64,000 bases of DNA, from NCBI GenBank assembly GCA_026724425.1, contig JAIUCV010000002.1:2733001-2797000 (forward strand), in the 5' to 3' direction. This DNA is from Erythrophleum ivorense. Its lineage: Eukaryota > Streptophyta > Magnoliopsida > Fabales > Fabaceae. Both the position numbers and the translations under genes were made by a program. Below are positions 39,952-52,608 of the stretch, piece after piece; within the stretch, counting starts at the first letter, position 1; every line of letters begins with the position of its first letter. The notes under the pieces are model-generated. The model ran no database searches, had not been told where the DNA came from, and worked only from the letters and a program-made list of their open reading frames with translations.

Positions 39952-40415
39952 TTAAGGTTTTATTTGGTTAGGGAGAAGAGAGGATGGGAGGTTAATAGAG
40001 GGAAGAGCAGGAGAAGAAATTTAATGAGTTCTATTTGGTTAAAAAAAAAAAAAGAAGAGAGATTATTATTTAGTTTAGGAAGAGAAGGGAAAAATAATAA
40101 TTATATTTGGATAAATTTATTTTTATATTATTTTAATTTTTTATAAAAAGAGTTATTTATATCAATATTTTTAAAAAAAATTATAAATTCTAATTTTTTT
40201 TATTTTTAATTTCTGATAAAAAAATTTATCTTAATTTTTATTAAATGTTAATATATTAAAAAATTAAAAAATTGATGGATAATAAAGTAAATTACAAATT
40301 AAAAAATTCCCCTCTTCTTCCTTCCCATCCAAAACCTCCCAATTTGGAGGGGAGGGAAATTTGTCTCCTCTCCCCTCCTTTCTCTTCCAAAAATTCTCAT
40401 CCAAACATACCTTAA
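39952..40415. mobile_element. MITE of the GTTTGG type
   Basis: The left end TTAAGGTTTTATTTGG is the inverse of the right end CCAAACATACCTTAA. Purine-rich (GAGAAGAGAGG) and pyrimidine-rich (CCTCCTTTCTCTTCC) inner blocks mirror each other, as in the two elements to the left. The length of about 460 matches that of the 36.1 kb copy, and all three probably belong to related families. Confidence 0.65.
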
Positions 40416-43400
40416 TAGTATTTTGTTCTTATAATTATATTTTAATACTTACCCATGAAGTTATCAAAATAAATATAAAATAAGTGTTATGTTGTGAATT
40501 TAAAAATATCATCACTTTAATTATGACATAATAACTATTATATTATAATTAAAGTATATAACATACTTAATTTATAATATCATCACTCTATTATCACTCT
40601 TATAAAATAGAGAGATGAGGCATGATGGCGAAATTGTTACTTAACGAAAGCAAGGAAAAGATACTGGTTGCTTAACTCCTTCCCACCTCACATAATACCA
40701 TTACCATGTGAATACAGCACGCTTCCATTATTGAAGTGGTAGAACCTGTTTGTGCATATCATGACAAGTTGACAACAATTCTATAATATTATAAAATCAG
40801 TTTGTTGGTGAATTAAATTTTGAGTTTTATTTTTATATAAAAAATTTTACTAAATTTGAAACTCAAATCTTCTACTCATTCATTAAAGTCTGACTCGGAA
40901 AAGTTGGCATAATCAATTTACCAAAGACTAAACTTCTAATAATATTTTAAAATATATTTTTGACCCTTTTAATTTTATTAAAAATTACAATTTAATCCCT
41001 CTAAAAGCAATCAATTTGTTTTCCTATTTTTAAAATAATTTAATTTTATCTTGTTGTCACATCATCAGTCTTAAATTTAAAATCAAGCTAAACAGTTTAT
41101 CAACTTACATCTTGCTTATTTATTTACTACTATTAATTCATTTGGCATCAAATATAGTAGATTGTTAAAAATGGCACTAAATTTTGAATGGAGATATAAT
41201 TAAAATAAATAAATATAATCTTTTCAGAAAATAAGATACTAACATTACCGGCTATTGAATTAGAGAGACCAAGTTAAATTTTTTATAAAAACAGAAGGGT
41301 TAAAAGTATATTCAAACTATATATATATATAAATATATATTATCTTATTGTTTTAGTATAGTATAATGGATCGTTTGTCTCAAATTATATGAAATAGATG
41401 GTCTACTTAAATTTTGTATAACCAGACAGATTTGTCTCACATAGCACTTTTTTTGAATTTAAGTGTAAGAAAAATCTCATGTATCTAGATTCAAATTTAT
41501 CTTTTTCTTTTTCTTTTTTTACTATCAAATTTCAAAACATTGTGTCTTATTTGTTAAGAATATGAAAAAAATTACTAAATTAACTCATAAATCGTCAAAC
41601 CGTAATATTTAACAATTAATAAATAACTTACTCTCAAGTTGAAATGGTTAATCGTTGATAAGGGAGATGCCATTAAATAAATTTAGTTTAAGGCCAAATT
41701 GGAAAACACTTTAAATGAAAAAATTACAAATAAAATTTTGTATTTTGAATTGATTATAATTCGACATGCAAATTGAGACATATATAAAGAGTTGGGATTT
41801 TCCATAATTGGAAGAGTAATCGAAAGGTTGAAATCAAGTGAAATCTATCTGTATAAATCCTATTCCTTTGAGTTATTCTTTTTCTTCTTGGGATTCTAAC
41901 TTCCATGCAAAGTGGCAAAAACACACACACACACACAAATTGCATTTAACTTTTTTAAATTATTTTTTCAAAAAATATAAAAATACATTTATTAAATCAT
42001 TCAAGAAACTTATTAATTCAAACGAAACTTAAAAGATACTCCTAATTATAATTTAAAAGAAAAAACTCCGTATATCACGATCGTCCAAAGGAAGAATGGT
42101 CTCTATTAAATATGACAACTCCCTAAATCAGCATCTTTAATTTTATTAGACTTATATACCTTATCTATTGATAAAAATATTATTATTCTCTTATTTTTAT
42201 GATTTCATAAATCTTAACAAATATATTTTAAGTTCTCTATGATGTAAACGTAAAAATATAAATTAATACGATTACATCAAACTTCAATTTATATTAATAA
42301 CATCAACTGCATAATGATATGTTAAACTTCATTTTCCTTTGTAATATCATATCGATTTCATTACAGCTGTGACTGGCCATAGAGTTGGACTTCGAACTCT
42401 TAGAAATATAATTTAAAAGCGATATCCTTGACAAAACGTATATGTAATTTTTTAAGTGAGTTATTTTATTTGACTCCCTGTTACAACTTTGACTTCAAAG
42501 GAAAAAACTCCACATTCTAGAAAGTCATGGTGAACGCACACGTGCCTAGCTAGAATCCAAATTATTTACCAAATCCCAGGAAGACAGTATACACTACACA
42601 TCATGCTATCTCAATTCTTGGCACTCATGAATCTCAGTAAGGTTTCTGTTTTTTGTGTTTCTTTCTAATAATAATAATAATAATAAATGACTCATTTTTG
42701 GTATCTCCTATTTATTTATTTTTTTTATTTAAAAATATAAGTCACTTAAAAAAAATTTTGATTTAAAATATAAGTTATTTAATAATAATAATAATTTTTT
42801 TATAATACTTTTCATTTAATAACAACAGTTATGTTAAAAATTATTTATTTAATGACAACAATTATATTAATTATAAGGATAAGATTACAAAAATATGATA
42901 ATATTTAAAAAATTTAAAAATATAACTAATTTTTTTTAAAAAATATAAATCTATTAAAAGTGACTTATATTTTAGATTAAAAAAATATTTTTCTTATAAA
43001 TATTCACAAAACAAGTGAAATCAACCACGAAAACAAAGCCGATCTTAATATTATGGGAGTGGAAGCAAATTTCGGAGAGCATATTCCCTCCCACTTCCCT
43101 TTGGCAAGCGCATCCTAGTGAAGATATATCCATGCAGTGCTTTGGTTAAGCAATGGGTCCAAGCAGAACCCAAAAAGGCCTGCAAATTGAGAATATTATG
43201 GGCACGTCATTACTCATTAGACTTTGCATTGCTATTTAGCATACAATAAGATATTGAGCTATGCCAGTGCGAACCCAATGGTCTGGAATAATGACCATGT
43301 GCTGCTTAGAAAAAGCTCTGATGCTACAGTTAGTATATAAAATAAAATAAATTTTGTAATCCTAATTATATTTGATATGATATAAAAAAATTTATTTTAT

Positions 43401-45080
43401 TAGTATGTTTAATTGAATAAAAATGATACTAGAATTAAAAAAAGTGAACAAGTAACTATAGTATTCTTGATGAAAAAAATATTAGAATATTAATTTTTAT
43501 TCGTTTAGTTTGTAAAAAAATATTATTTTACATATCCTTAATTAAAAAAATACTTAATAAAAATTATTTTTTAAATTTGCAAAAAAATATTTTTTAAATA
43601 TCCCCCAAAAATTAATAATTTTATTTTTAAATTGTAAATAAATGTTCTTCTAAATGCCCTTAATAAAAAAATTAACAAATTTAAGTGTAATTTTTTTTAA
43701 TTTGTAAACAACACTTAATATTCAAATGTTGGCATAACCATGGTGGCTAGGGAATGAAATTCCCACAATTTGTGGAAATGCCAACACCCAAGGGAATAGA
43801 AATCCCCTCTGCCAAACATTCAAAATTATAAACCCTTTCTCATTCTCATTCCCTCCTCCTAATTCTCTCCCACCAAACACCACTTAATTCTTTTAAAAAA
43901 AGCATTTATATGCATGCATTTAACTAGCTTTAACTTATTAATTTTACGTTCAATTTTTCTCTTAATTCCGTTTTCATATGATTTTGCAGAAGTGCCTTAA
44001 TTGTATAAAGTTTTGGTTGAAAAATCCTCAACACTGAGATTATGCAATCATGCCTTTCTGCATCATATATTTCTACCATTAATAACAACATTTGGACAGC
44101 CCATATATTGGCGGGAATGGTTACCACCTAGCACAAAGAGGCGTCCAATCAATAGGAGGTAAAAACGGAGGATATCTTAGGCATTTACCAGAATAATTTT
44201 AAAAGCCAAATTTAGTAGAAATACTCCCCAAATACTTCCAAAGGTGGTTATCTGCAAATGGAGTGAGAAAAAGGCTGAAAAAGGAATTCTAGAGAGTCTG
44301 GCACGTATAGGAGCGTCTGGCGTGTGAAGCCTACACACAGGGAGCTTTAGTGGGCATGTAGTGGGGTTCGGCGATGGGACCTCCAGGGATGGACCGATTT
44401 GGACCTTGCACTTCTGATGAAGTGGTCACTTCCTTGATTTGGTGGTTGGAGGTGTGAGATCTGACATTTACAGCGGGGGTTGTAAAGCTCCAACAAAATT
44501 TTCAGCAAATTCTAGGAGGGTGAGTGAGAAGCAGCAGAGGGAGTAAGATTGAAGCTTCTTTATTAAGGTTTTGGCAATGGCTATTCTTTGATTTTGTCCT
44601 CTGGCAGCTTTTCTCCCCAACAACAGTTATATATTCATTTGATATGTTATTTGCAAATTCATGTGAATTTGCTTCTCCCAATATCTCCGTTAATACATCT
44701 TCAGACGATCCATTGTTGTCTCAGCAATGTTAATCTCTTACTGAGCAGTTTAAAAGCAGTGACTCGTTGCACCAATCCTATTTGTGTTCTTAACCATCTT
44801 AGATTATATTCTCGTGTCCTTCCCATGAATGAATCCCTTTCTCTCACCTGAATCGTAGAATTTTAGTAGAAGGGCAAACTTGGAGGATTTTCTTGCTCCG
44901 CTCAACCCAACAAAGGCCACCTTTGATCCAGCTTTAATTTGTAAACTAAAATTGTTGAGAACAGTTTCCTTAGGCTAATGGGTAGTGAGATTTTACATTT
45001 TGAAATTCAACTTTTCCTTGGATCCTTTCAGCGTGGGTATCTTCGGGTGTGCCAGATTCAGTTTCAGTTTCAGTTTTACA
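40416..45080. other. Gene-free AT-rich tract
   Basis: No exon chain could be built on either strand. There is a CA microsatellite at 41920-41937 and a TAA microsatellite near 42665-42687. From about 44150 to 44900 the DNA is less AT-rich and contains open frames on the plus strand (for example 44588-44851). These carry no domain I recognise and are more likely old repeat sequence than a gene. Confidence 0.5.
41920..41937. repeat. CA microsatellite
   Basis: About nine AC units in intergenic DNA. Confidence 0.9.
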
Positions 45081-45082
45081 GT

Positions 45083-45240
45083 CAAGGGTTTGGATGGGAT
45101 GCTGGGATTAGTACATGTTTAAATATGCTTTACGAAATCACATTTGTACAGAAACAATAATTCCTTGCTTCTTATAAAACGTGATTTACTCCTTACAAAA
45201 CGTGGTTTACTTTCTATAAATACCCATCCAAACATGTTAT
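45083..45240. mobile_element. Very short MITE-like element
   Basis: The left end AAGGGTTTGGATGGGATG is echoed in inverse by the right end ATACCCATCCAAACATG. Only about 160 bases separate the outer ends. The GTTTGGATGGG core resembles that of the element at 37.6 kb. Confidence 0.5.
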
Positions 45241-45689
45241 TACTCTATTAATACAAGAGATGACGGTCAGGATGAACATGTATAATTCTGTGATAGAAGG
45301 AACTATAAGAGAGAAAAAATCCGCTATGATCTAATGCATTTCAAGAGCATGATTGATGTCTGTCAAGTGTCAAACCATATTTTCGTGTGGCACAAAGCAA
45401 CAGCATGCACAATGTTCCACAAGCAAAGGGAGAAGCCTAGGATTATCCCATACGTGTTACTCTCTTTCCTTCACTCTTTCTTTGGGATATCCAGAGATGT
45501 TTTATCTTCCTCAGTACATTCTCTTCATGGCAAAATGATAAAGTAGTCCTTGTGTTGGTTCTGGACTTCAATGCAAGAGCAACAAGCTCAAAAGGCCCAT
45601 GGCCTAGGCTCGAGGTTCTGCAATCTGCATTCTTACCTGGACGGGGTCGATGGTAGATCAAGAAAGGTTGGCGAATGACGACCTTCATT

Positions 45690-45955
45690 AGACAAAATAA
45701 ATATAGAAGTAAACTGTAGTGCATTCCATTCTCCGCAACTCTTTTTGTTCTCTACAATAGCAATCATATTTGTATTTACAACAGTTGACATCAAGACGAC
45801 AGTCCTTCCCTGCATTGCTTTCTGAAGTGCTTCTTTGAACCAATTTTCTGACTCTGAATCAAGGGCATCAGTAGCTTCATCAAGCAAAAGGATGGGAGGA
45901 TTTTTCAGAATGGCCCTTGCTATTAAATCACGGACAAAAACTTGGAAGAGCTAAA
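45690..45955 (-). pseudogene. ABC transporter nucleotide-binding-domain fragment
   Basis: The minus strand encodes LIARAILKNPPILLLDEAT, then DALDSES, KEALQKAMQGRTVVLM and STVVNTNMIAIVEN. These are the Walker B, D-loop and following strand of a half-size ABCB-type ATPase domain. Two essential parts are missing: there is no LSGGQ-like signature before LIARA, and the usual AHR-L block with the H-loop histidine, expected between VVLM and STVVN, is deleted in frame. The rest of the transporter is absent from the surrounding several kb. It is a broken fragment and cannot hydrolyse ATP. Confidence 0.8.
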
Positions 45956-47051
45956 AAATAGAAGAAGAATATATTTAAGATCTCAATACAGTAGAGGAAG
46001 CTAACTTGAAAGAGCCCAATGTTATCATTGTGAAATTTTTTGATTGCCCATCAAATATTAACACTTGTGGTAACATAATAGATTTTGACGAATAGTTGGA
46101 AGTAAATTTGGAATACAAAGTTCATAACAATTTTAAACAATAGTCAGAAGTTAAACTTTAAGTTGCAGAATGTCACATTTAGATTCAACCAACTGAATAG
46201 CTATAACCAGTCGAGTTTGTTATCTCCAATGTATTGGAGAGCCCAAAGTAATTTTGGCTATCATATTTTAAAGCAATATCTGTTATTTTACTTAACTCTC
46301 CAAGATAGATTATTATATTGCTTCCATACTTCAAAACTCGAGGTCAAGTTTTCTCCAACTAAGAATGACAGAAAATGAAAAGAGATTAAGAAAAATATTA
46401 TTAATTATTCGTAAATTATGAATTAAAAATAAATATAGAAAATAAGATTTTAATTAAGATTAGATTGAAAATTAATATTTTAAATTACTTTGTTTTATTT
46501 AAATTATGTTTTTATTTTTAAGTTATTATGCGTTATTGGGCTCTATATATAGCCCTTTCTAGTTGTATTGAAGGCAACCTTTGGATTTGGAAGAATTAAA
46601 TTTTATTTCTGAGTGTTATTTCTTTTGCTCCTTCACATTGTCTTTCCTCACTTTTTTCTCTCTGTTTCTTCCCCTTGCTCCTTCTCTCTCCCTCTTCATC
46701 TTTTGTCCTGCATCACAGTGGCTTGTGTTCAAGAACCACCCAGATCCCAATAGTCCATTTCCACAATAATAAAGTCAGATACCATAATTGTCATGGATGA
46801 AGGTAATATGATAGAAATAGGCTCCCATTCAACCCAAACAGCAGTAGAGACAGGAGTTTATTCAGGCTATATAGCTTTAATCCAGTATCTATACATCTAA
46901 AAAGTACATACCAAGGATACAGCTAAATTATCATTCATAGCCTTCTCTATCGTAATAAAATCATCATTAAAAAAAAATGCCACGAGAAATAGTTCAGTGC
47001 CCTGAAATAGAAGATAGTACCTTGATGTTGCAAGGGGCCTTAAATGGCCAT
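45956..47051. other. Intergenic DNA
   Basis: No gene was found. Pyrimidine-rich sequence (46640-46710) lies between the ABC fragment and the 3' end of the ZUP1-type gene. The last 200-300 bases probably include the 3' untranslated region of that gene. Confidence 0.45.
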
Positions 47052-50000
47052 CTAAAATTCAAGAAATATGCTATCAACAATCTTGAGATTCTCCATCTCC
47101 TCTTCACTGGCAATTCCAGGATCTACATAACACAACTGAAATAATACAGATCATCAAGCCTAATCATTTGATGCTGTAAGAAGAAAAGTTATAATTTTGT
47201 TAAAAGAAGACAGACCTGATATTGTGGCTTCTTTAGCGTGTGAATCCCTCTTTTAATGTATTTCTGCCATCCAACTTTTTCTCTAAGCGATCTTTCCAGA
47301 GCAGCAGTTTTCTATGATGATGAGTCACAACATTGGAAATGATACACCATTACTACGCAACATTCATGTGCCAGAATATTTTTCTGTATATACATAAAAA
47401 ACAGAGAGGGAGTATCTAAACCTACTTCCATTCCATCTATAGAAAAAAAGAAAGCTGAATCATAGAAGTTCCACAAGTCCAATGAATGCAACTTGACAAT
47501 ACTACAGGAAAGTAAGGATTAAAATATTGGTTCCAACTAAAATACGATTTAGCCTTGTAATTAGCCTGGGTGTTAATCAAACGCAATATATACTATGTTC
47601 TTTCAACAGGATGGAGAATAAAATATTAGACTGCAAATATTAATAGAAGATCTTACATTCATATCTCGTCCACTGTAGAAATATGATAAGAACGACAACT
47701 AAATTTGCTAAAATAGAAAGAATAGTTGCCCAAAAACAGAGGTTATCAAACACCTAAGAAAATAAGTATAAAATCCAAACTAGTAGTTGGCTTAAAACAT
47801 TGAAAAGAAGCAGCAAATATAAATTTTGGATATAACTGGTAAGAGTAAAGAATGAAGGAAACAAGTAGGGCGCGATGACCTTACATATTTTCTGGATTCT
47901 AATTTACTTTATACAATAAGAGCAATGAATTTTTTTTCAAGCAACATATTTGCTACTCATGAATTTTCTCCACCTTGACTCCTCTTTGTTGTTCTACACA
48001 ATCTAATTATATCCACTTGTTTATATTCGAGTATAGGAATAATTTGAAAAAAAAAAAAAAAAAACTTCTATTCATATGGCATGCATGCTAAACCAACATT
48101 TTTTCTTCTTAGAACCTGGAAAGACTGCTATCTTCCAAAGCATCAAGTATTCACAAAATTCAAGTTGATTTGTTCATTCTCAAAGCTGTCTCAAGTATAA
48201 GACGACCTTTACTTGCTGGCTGACATCAAATAAGCCCCATTCTTCACTTAAGTGAATAAAGCTATATACAAGGATATTTCATACTTGTATGAACTATGAT
48301 GTGCAATTACACAAAGACATCTAAAAATCCAATCAAGACAATAAATACTAATAAGTAACAACCAAAGACCTGGAGAAGAAAAGTTACATGAGCAGGATCA
48401 AAAATTAGGAGACTATATTGCAGAATTCCAGTCGGTTGATGTTTGACTTGAATCCCAACTATAGTTCTCGAATGTCCATCATGTTGAAAGTATAAAGGCC
48501 TGCCCAAGAAAGGTTCTGAAAAATTAAAATACTATAAGAAAAACAATCTTTTCTGTGGTCATAATTTGTGTGTCAAAATGCACTCTCACTTACGTTTTCT
48601 CACTGACAATAACATGCCGGTGGCCAAATTGGGTTGAACTATTATTAGAAAAGTAATTCCATATGAATTCAATGAGAACTTGATGACCTTCACTTTTGTT
48701 TGCATTATCATCGCTACAAGCTTTGTCTATAGTGTCATTAAGCTGGATGATAGAAGAATTTGGCTTTTTATCCTCACTAGAATTTGCTTGGGAAACACCA
48801 AGAGACAGATATCTATCCATTGGTCCATAAGTACGAAGCGCTTTCCTTTTGCTTCCATTATTAAATTTCATTTGCTGTATCCCTAGACTTGAACCTGGGA
48901 CGGATAGATAAAGTGATTCAGATTCCTTTGGACCAAAATCCACTATTCTTGCCCGAAGTCCAAAAGAACGCAAAAGGGCAGTACATTCAGTGGTTCCTAT
49001 CCATTTTTTTGAACCATAAATAACATGATTGAATTGATCAGCACCAGCTGCATCAAAACCCCTTTCCCAAGCAATCTCAAGCCATCTCTGGAGTGATGAG
49101 ATATCAGGAACAAATCCAGAACCACCAAACAAAACTTCTCTAGCTTCTGACCTTTGTGCCATCAAGTGAGAGCTAAGCATTTGAATATTTCGCCAACCAC
49201 AACCCCATCCGACATCCTCCGACTCAATGCTTTGGAAATGATCAACATAACCTGACAAAATGGCTTTTGAGTTTCCAGGTTCAGACTCTAAACAATTTCT
49301 CAATAAGGCCATCAAACCCCCTTCAACTTTGTAAATTGTACTCCTCGTCTGTAAATCAATCAGGCAAGATTTCTTTTCCTCCGTTTTACATGTTCCATTA
49401 TCTCTAGTCCCACCACCACACCAAGAATTATTATCTCCAGAAGTTGTTCCAAACTGCAAGCCACTGACTGCTCGTTCGCCCTGAAGAGTATTATTGTAAT
49501 TATAATCGTCATCGTGCAAGACAATCTACAGATTTAGTAGCTATTTCTTTCTTTTCTTCATAAGCAGGAAAAGTGCTACGTATATGGAAAACTGAATTAA
49601 CAGAAAAAGAAAATCATTGGAGTCTAATTCACAAGTTGGAATATGGCACAATTTGTAAACGTTGTTCAGCAGACACATTTTATGCCCCTGTTGATAAGAC
49701 TAATGTGCACCACCACAAAGCGAAACTCCTAAAAATAAGCGAAGTTTCAATCCCTTTTTTTTTGACTGATAAACGAGATAAAAGCTTGCATTTGTGCATG
49801 ATGAGAACGAGATGAAGGCTTTTGTGGTGGTAGAAGTACCGGAACAGATGGAGGTGGTGAGTTCGGAGAAAGAGCATATTGCTGGGCCAACTCAAAATCC
49901 ATAGCGAGTTGCTGCTGCTGGCGGCGATCATCTTCATCCTGGAAGTGGCTGTCCGCGTGCCTGCATTTGCATCAAGGTTCAATCGTTTCTAATATCTATT

Positions 50001-50098
50001 ATATGTGAAAGAAGAAGAATAAGAAGAAGAAAGGGATACCATTCGAGTTCCGACGACGTAACTGATAAATCACAGAATGGGCAAGTCGAAGAATTCAT
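47052..50098 (-). CDS. ZUP1: ZUP1-type deubiquitinase (zinc finger, peptidase C78)
   Basis: Six exons join in frame to about 473 residues: 50040-50098, 49840-49960, 48594-49525, 48370-48499, 47216-47311 and 47052-47135. The N-terminus has a C2H2 finger (STCPFCDLSV, then HADSHFQDEDD) split by intron 1. A glutamine-rich linker and a variable region follow, then the C78 papain-like domain: catalytic Cys near residue 169 (EDVGWGCGWRN), catalytic His near 380 (HDGHSRTIVGI) and Asp near 405 (LLIFDPAH). Known relatives (ZUFSP/ZUP1) cleave long K63-linked ubiquitin chains and work in the DNA-damage response; the plant protein's role is inferred from this. The exon 2 donor (49839) is the least certain boundary, chosen because it keeps phase and avoids a downstream stop. 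The acceptor at 48500 is preferred over one a few bases upstream because only it keeps the frame. Confidence 0.88.
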
Positions 50099-51650
50099 AT
50101 TGCCCTCGATTTTCTTAGATATCAGAACCAGAGGGCAGAAAGACGAAAAGGTAACGAAGCGTTTCCCTTTCCCCCTTCGTAGTTTGAATTAAACGGGGTG
50201 AATATACTTCCACAAGAATCACAATTGCAATGGAGGGACAGAAAAGAAAAAGTCGAGGGTGATAATTACGGTAATTTTCATCGATCTTTTTAACAAATAT
50301 ATTTATAATTCATTAGTTTTTTTTGGGTAAGAAAAAATTTGAAATTCAATTGAAGTCTATCATCACAATCATATAAAGATATATTTAAAAAATAGTAATT
50401 ATATTGTAAGATTATCTGTTTATTACAATAAATTGCTAAAATTGATTCTCTGTTTGGGAGGATGAGGAGTGTATCCGTCGAGTTAGTTAAATTAAGTGAT
50501 CATTTTGATCAATTATCATTCAAGTGCAAAGAAACCCAACTCAAAAATTTGTTTTTTTTTTTTTAAATTAACTTGCAGTTTTTAGGACTCAAACAAATGA
50601 TGTCACAATCTATACTTATTTTGACATACTCAAATTACATTCTCTTTAAAATTATAGACCTTACCAAATCAAATGAACTTTATGTTTACATAAAATTTTA
50701 CCCACACAAACCTATTAACCCACTTAAACTGGATTTTAATCATGAATCTTTTTAGGTTCAACTAGGTTGAAATGGATTGGTGAAATATACACACACATAT
50801 TAACCTTGGGCAATTGCAACTTGGTTTTTGTGCTCTTTTTGTCTGTTCCTCCTAGAGGCGATTTAGATTTTTTTTAAATCTCAATTATCATTTTTTTTCA
50901 AATTAATAGTTAAAAAATTATTTTTATTTTATATTTTGCTTCCTTCAAAATAAAAAAATATCAAAATTAAAAAAAATAAAATCTACACTATTTAAATCTA
51001 ATCTGAAGAGTCTATATCTCTTTCTGGAAAAGCAATACCATGTGCAGCTCTTCCAAAAGGAACAAAGGATCCGTTTACCAACTAGTTGACACCGTCACAT
51101 TTTCTCTTCTTCCCCACCCCCTCCCTTCTTTATTTTATTCTCTCTTTATTTGAAGAATACTCTGTTTTTAAGTCAAATCCTTTACTCGAAGACAAGGCAG
51201 ATTTCAGTGCTAAACATAAAACTTATCATCCATTGGAGGCATCCTAGAATAGATTGCTATATTCATGGAAATTTGAATGACCATAGGAAGGGAGGGAGAG
51301 CCATGAAGAGTGTAACTCAATAATTTCGGTATCTTAATTCGTCTGCATAATCAATTGCAGTGACAGATTGGTTATTTCAAGCATCGTGTGTCCTGTTCCA
51401 AGTGAATGCATCTTCACAATGAAAATTCACCAACTTCTCTTCCAAAATACCAATGTCATTTTCTAAAACCTCCACCTTGCCATTGGCATTTATATTAGAG
51501 AAGCAAGTTCTTCATTTCAGTAATACAATGTTTAAAGATGTCAAAGTATACTAGAAGCTAACTACTTCCTGATCAGGATAAAATAACTTTTGGTGTCTGC
51601 AGCCACACTCAGTCAGGATATGTACACAAACCTATTGGATCCCTTTTATT
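50099..51650. other. Spacer between the ZUP1-type gene and ATG13
   Basis: No gene was found. The right part may hold the 3' untranslated region of ATG13. Around 50870-51015 is an AT-rich inverted repeat (TTTAGATTTTTTTTAAATC against TACACTATTTAAATCTAATC) that resembles small repeats elsewhere in the window. Confidence 0.45.
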
Positions 51651-51654
51651 ACCA

Positions 51655-51668
51655 CCCCCCCCCCCCCC
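51655..51668 (-). repeat. G tract downstream of the ATG13 stop codon
   Basis: Fourteen C on the plus strand, read as G in the ATG13 transcript, about 140 bases past the stop, in the likely 3' untranslated region. Confidence 0.8.
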
Positions 51669-51806
51669 TCTTGTCTTCCTTGAAAACGTGTTTGTTCTGT
51701 ATATGTCATAAGTACCATTTCATGAAGCTATTGTAATTCTTTAGTCAGCATCAACTCCCTCAACTAACTCATGAACCCAATGAAAAGATCATCATTTTCA
51801 GCAGGC

Positions 51807-52568
51807 TTAAGCTTCATCTTTGCTCATGACTCGATTCCCACTCGTGGAAAGAAGAAGGTCTCTCATTTCTCTGTAACTCTTGAGCTCTTCAAGTGCATCA
51901 GCTGTCTTTCGAGGCATAAAGAATCCAGATGCAGTAGCAACTCCTTCCTCAAATTCAGTCTTTAAGGAGGGGGATGAATAACAACTTGGATCTTGGCGCA
52001 GAGGAGGTGCTGCCCTAAGCATGCGTACAAGAACACCAACGGCAGCATCCTGTGACGTTTTTCCCATTGGCAGTGATGTTGAAGTGATTTCTGAGGCACT
52101 TGTACCATCCACATTCTGACTGTATATCAAGAAAATCAAGAAGAAGAAAAAGCAGTAGCTTAATGAGATACTAAATCACAAATAATGCACATATGGCAGG
52201 TCTAAATAATGATGCAATAAGTTTTTAAGAAGGTTTAAGGTGAATAACATGGAAAATAATGAATCTAATATCTACTAGATATAACTAGTAACCTGCTAGG
52301 TATAACTCCTTCCGATTAAACATGTTAAGATAGAATCTTAAAAGGTTCATAGAACATCAAACTATGAGCAAAAAAGTTATCATCAATGACCAAAGGACTA
52401 GTGAATACGGGCAGGCTTTCAAAACAAATGAACTCTGGGAGTGATGTAATTTGCAGATGCATGACATACCACTCTGCAAGTTGCTCAAGTATAATGCAAT
52501 GTGTCAGATTTCAGGTGTAGTGGATGCCAAGCATAGTTATCTGGATTCAGGCCAGGGACTCAGATCCT

Positions 52569-52608
<40 letters not shown>

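Noticed and set aside
43735..43890. A possible further MITE, because the right side ends CCACCAAACACCACTT like the GTTTGG elements.
   Set aside because: I could not find a convincing inverted left end.
44524..45160. Several plus-strand open frames of 60-87 codons.
   Set aside because: They overlap each other in different frames, have no domain, and cannot be joined by plausible splice sites.
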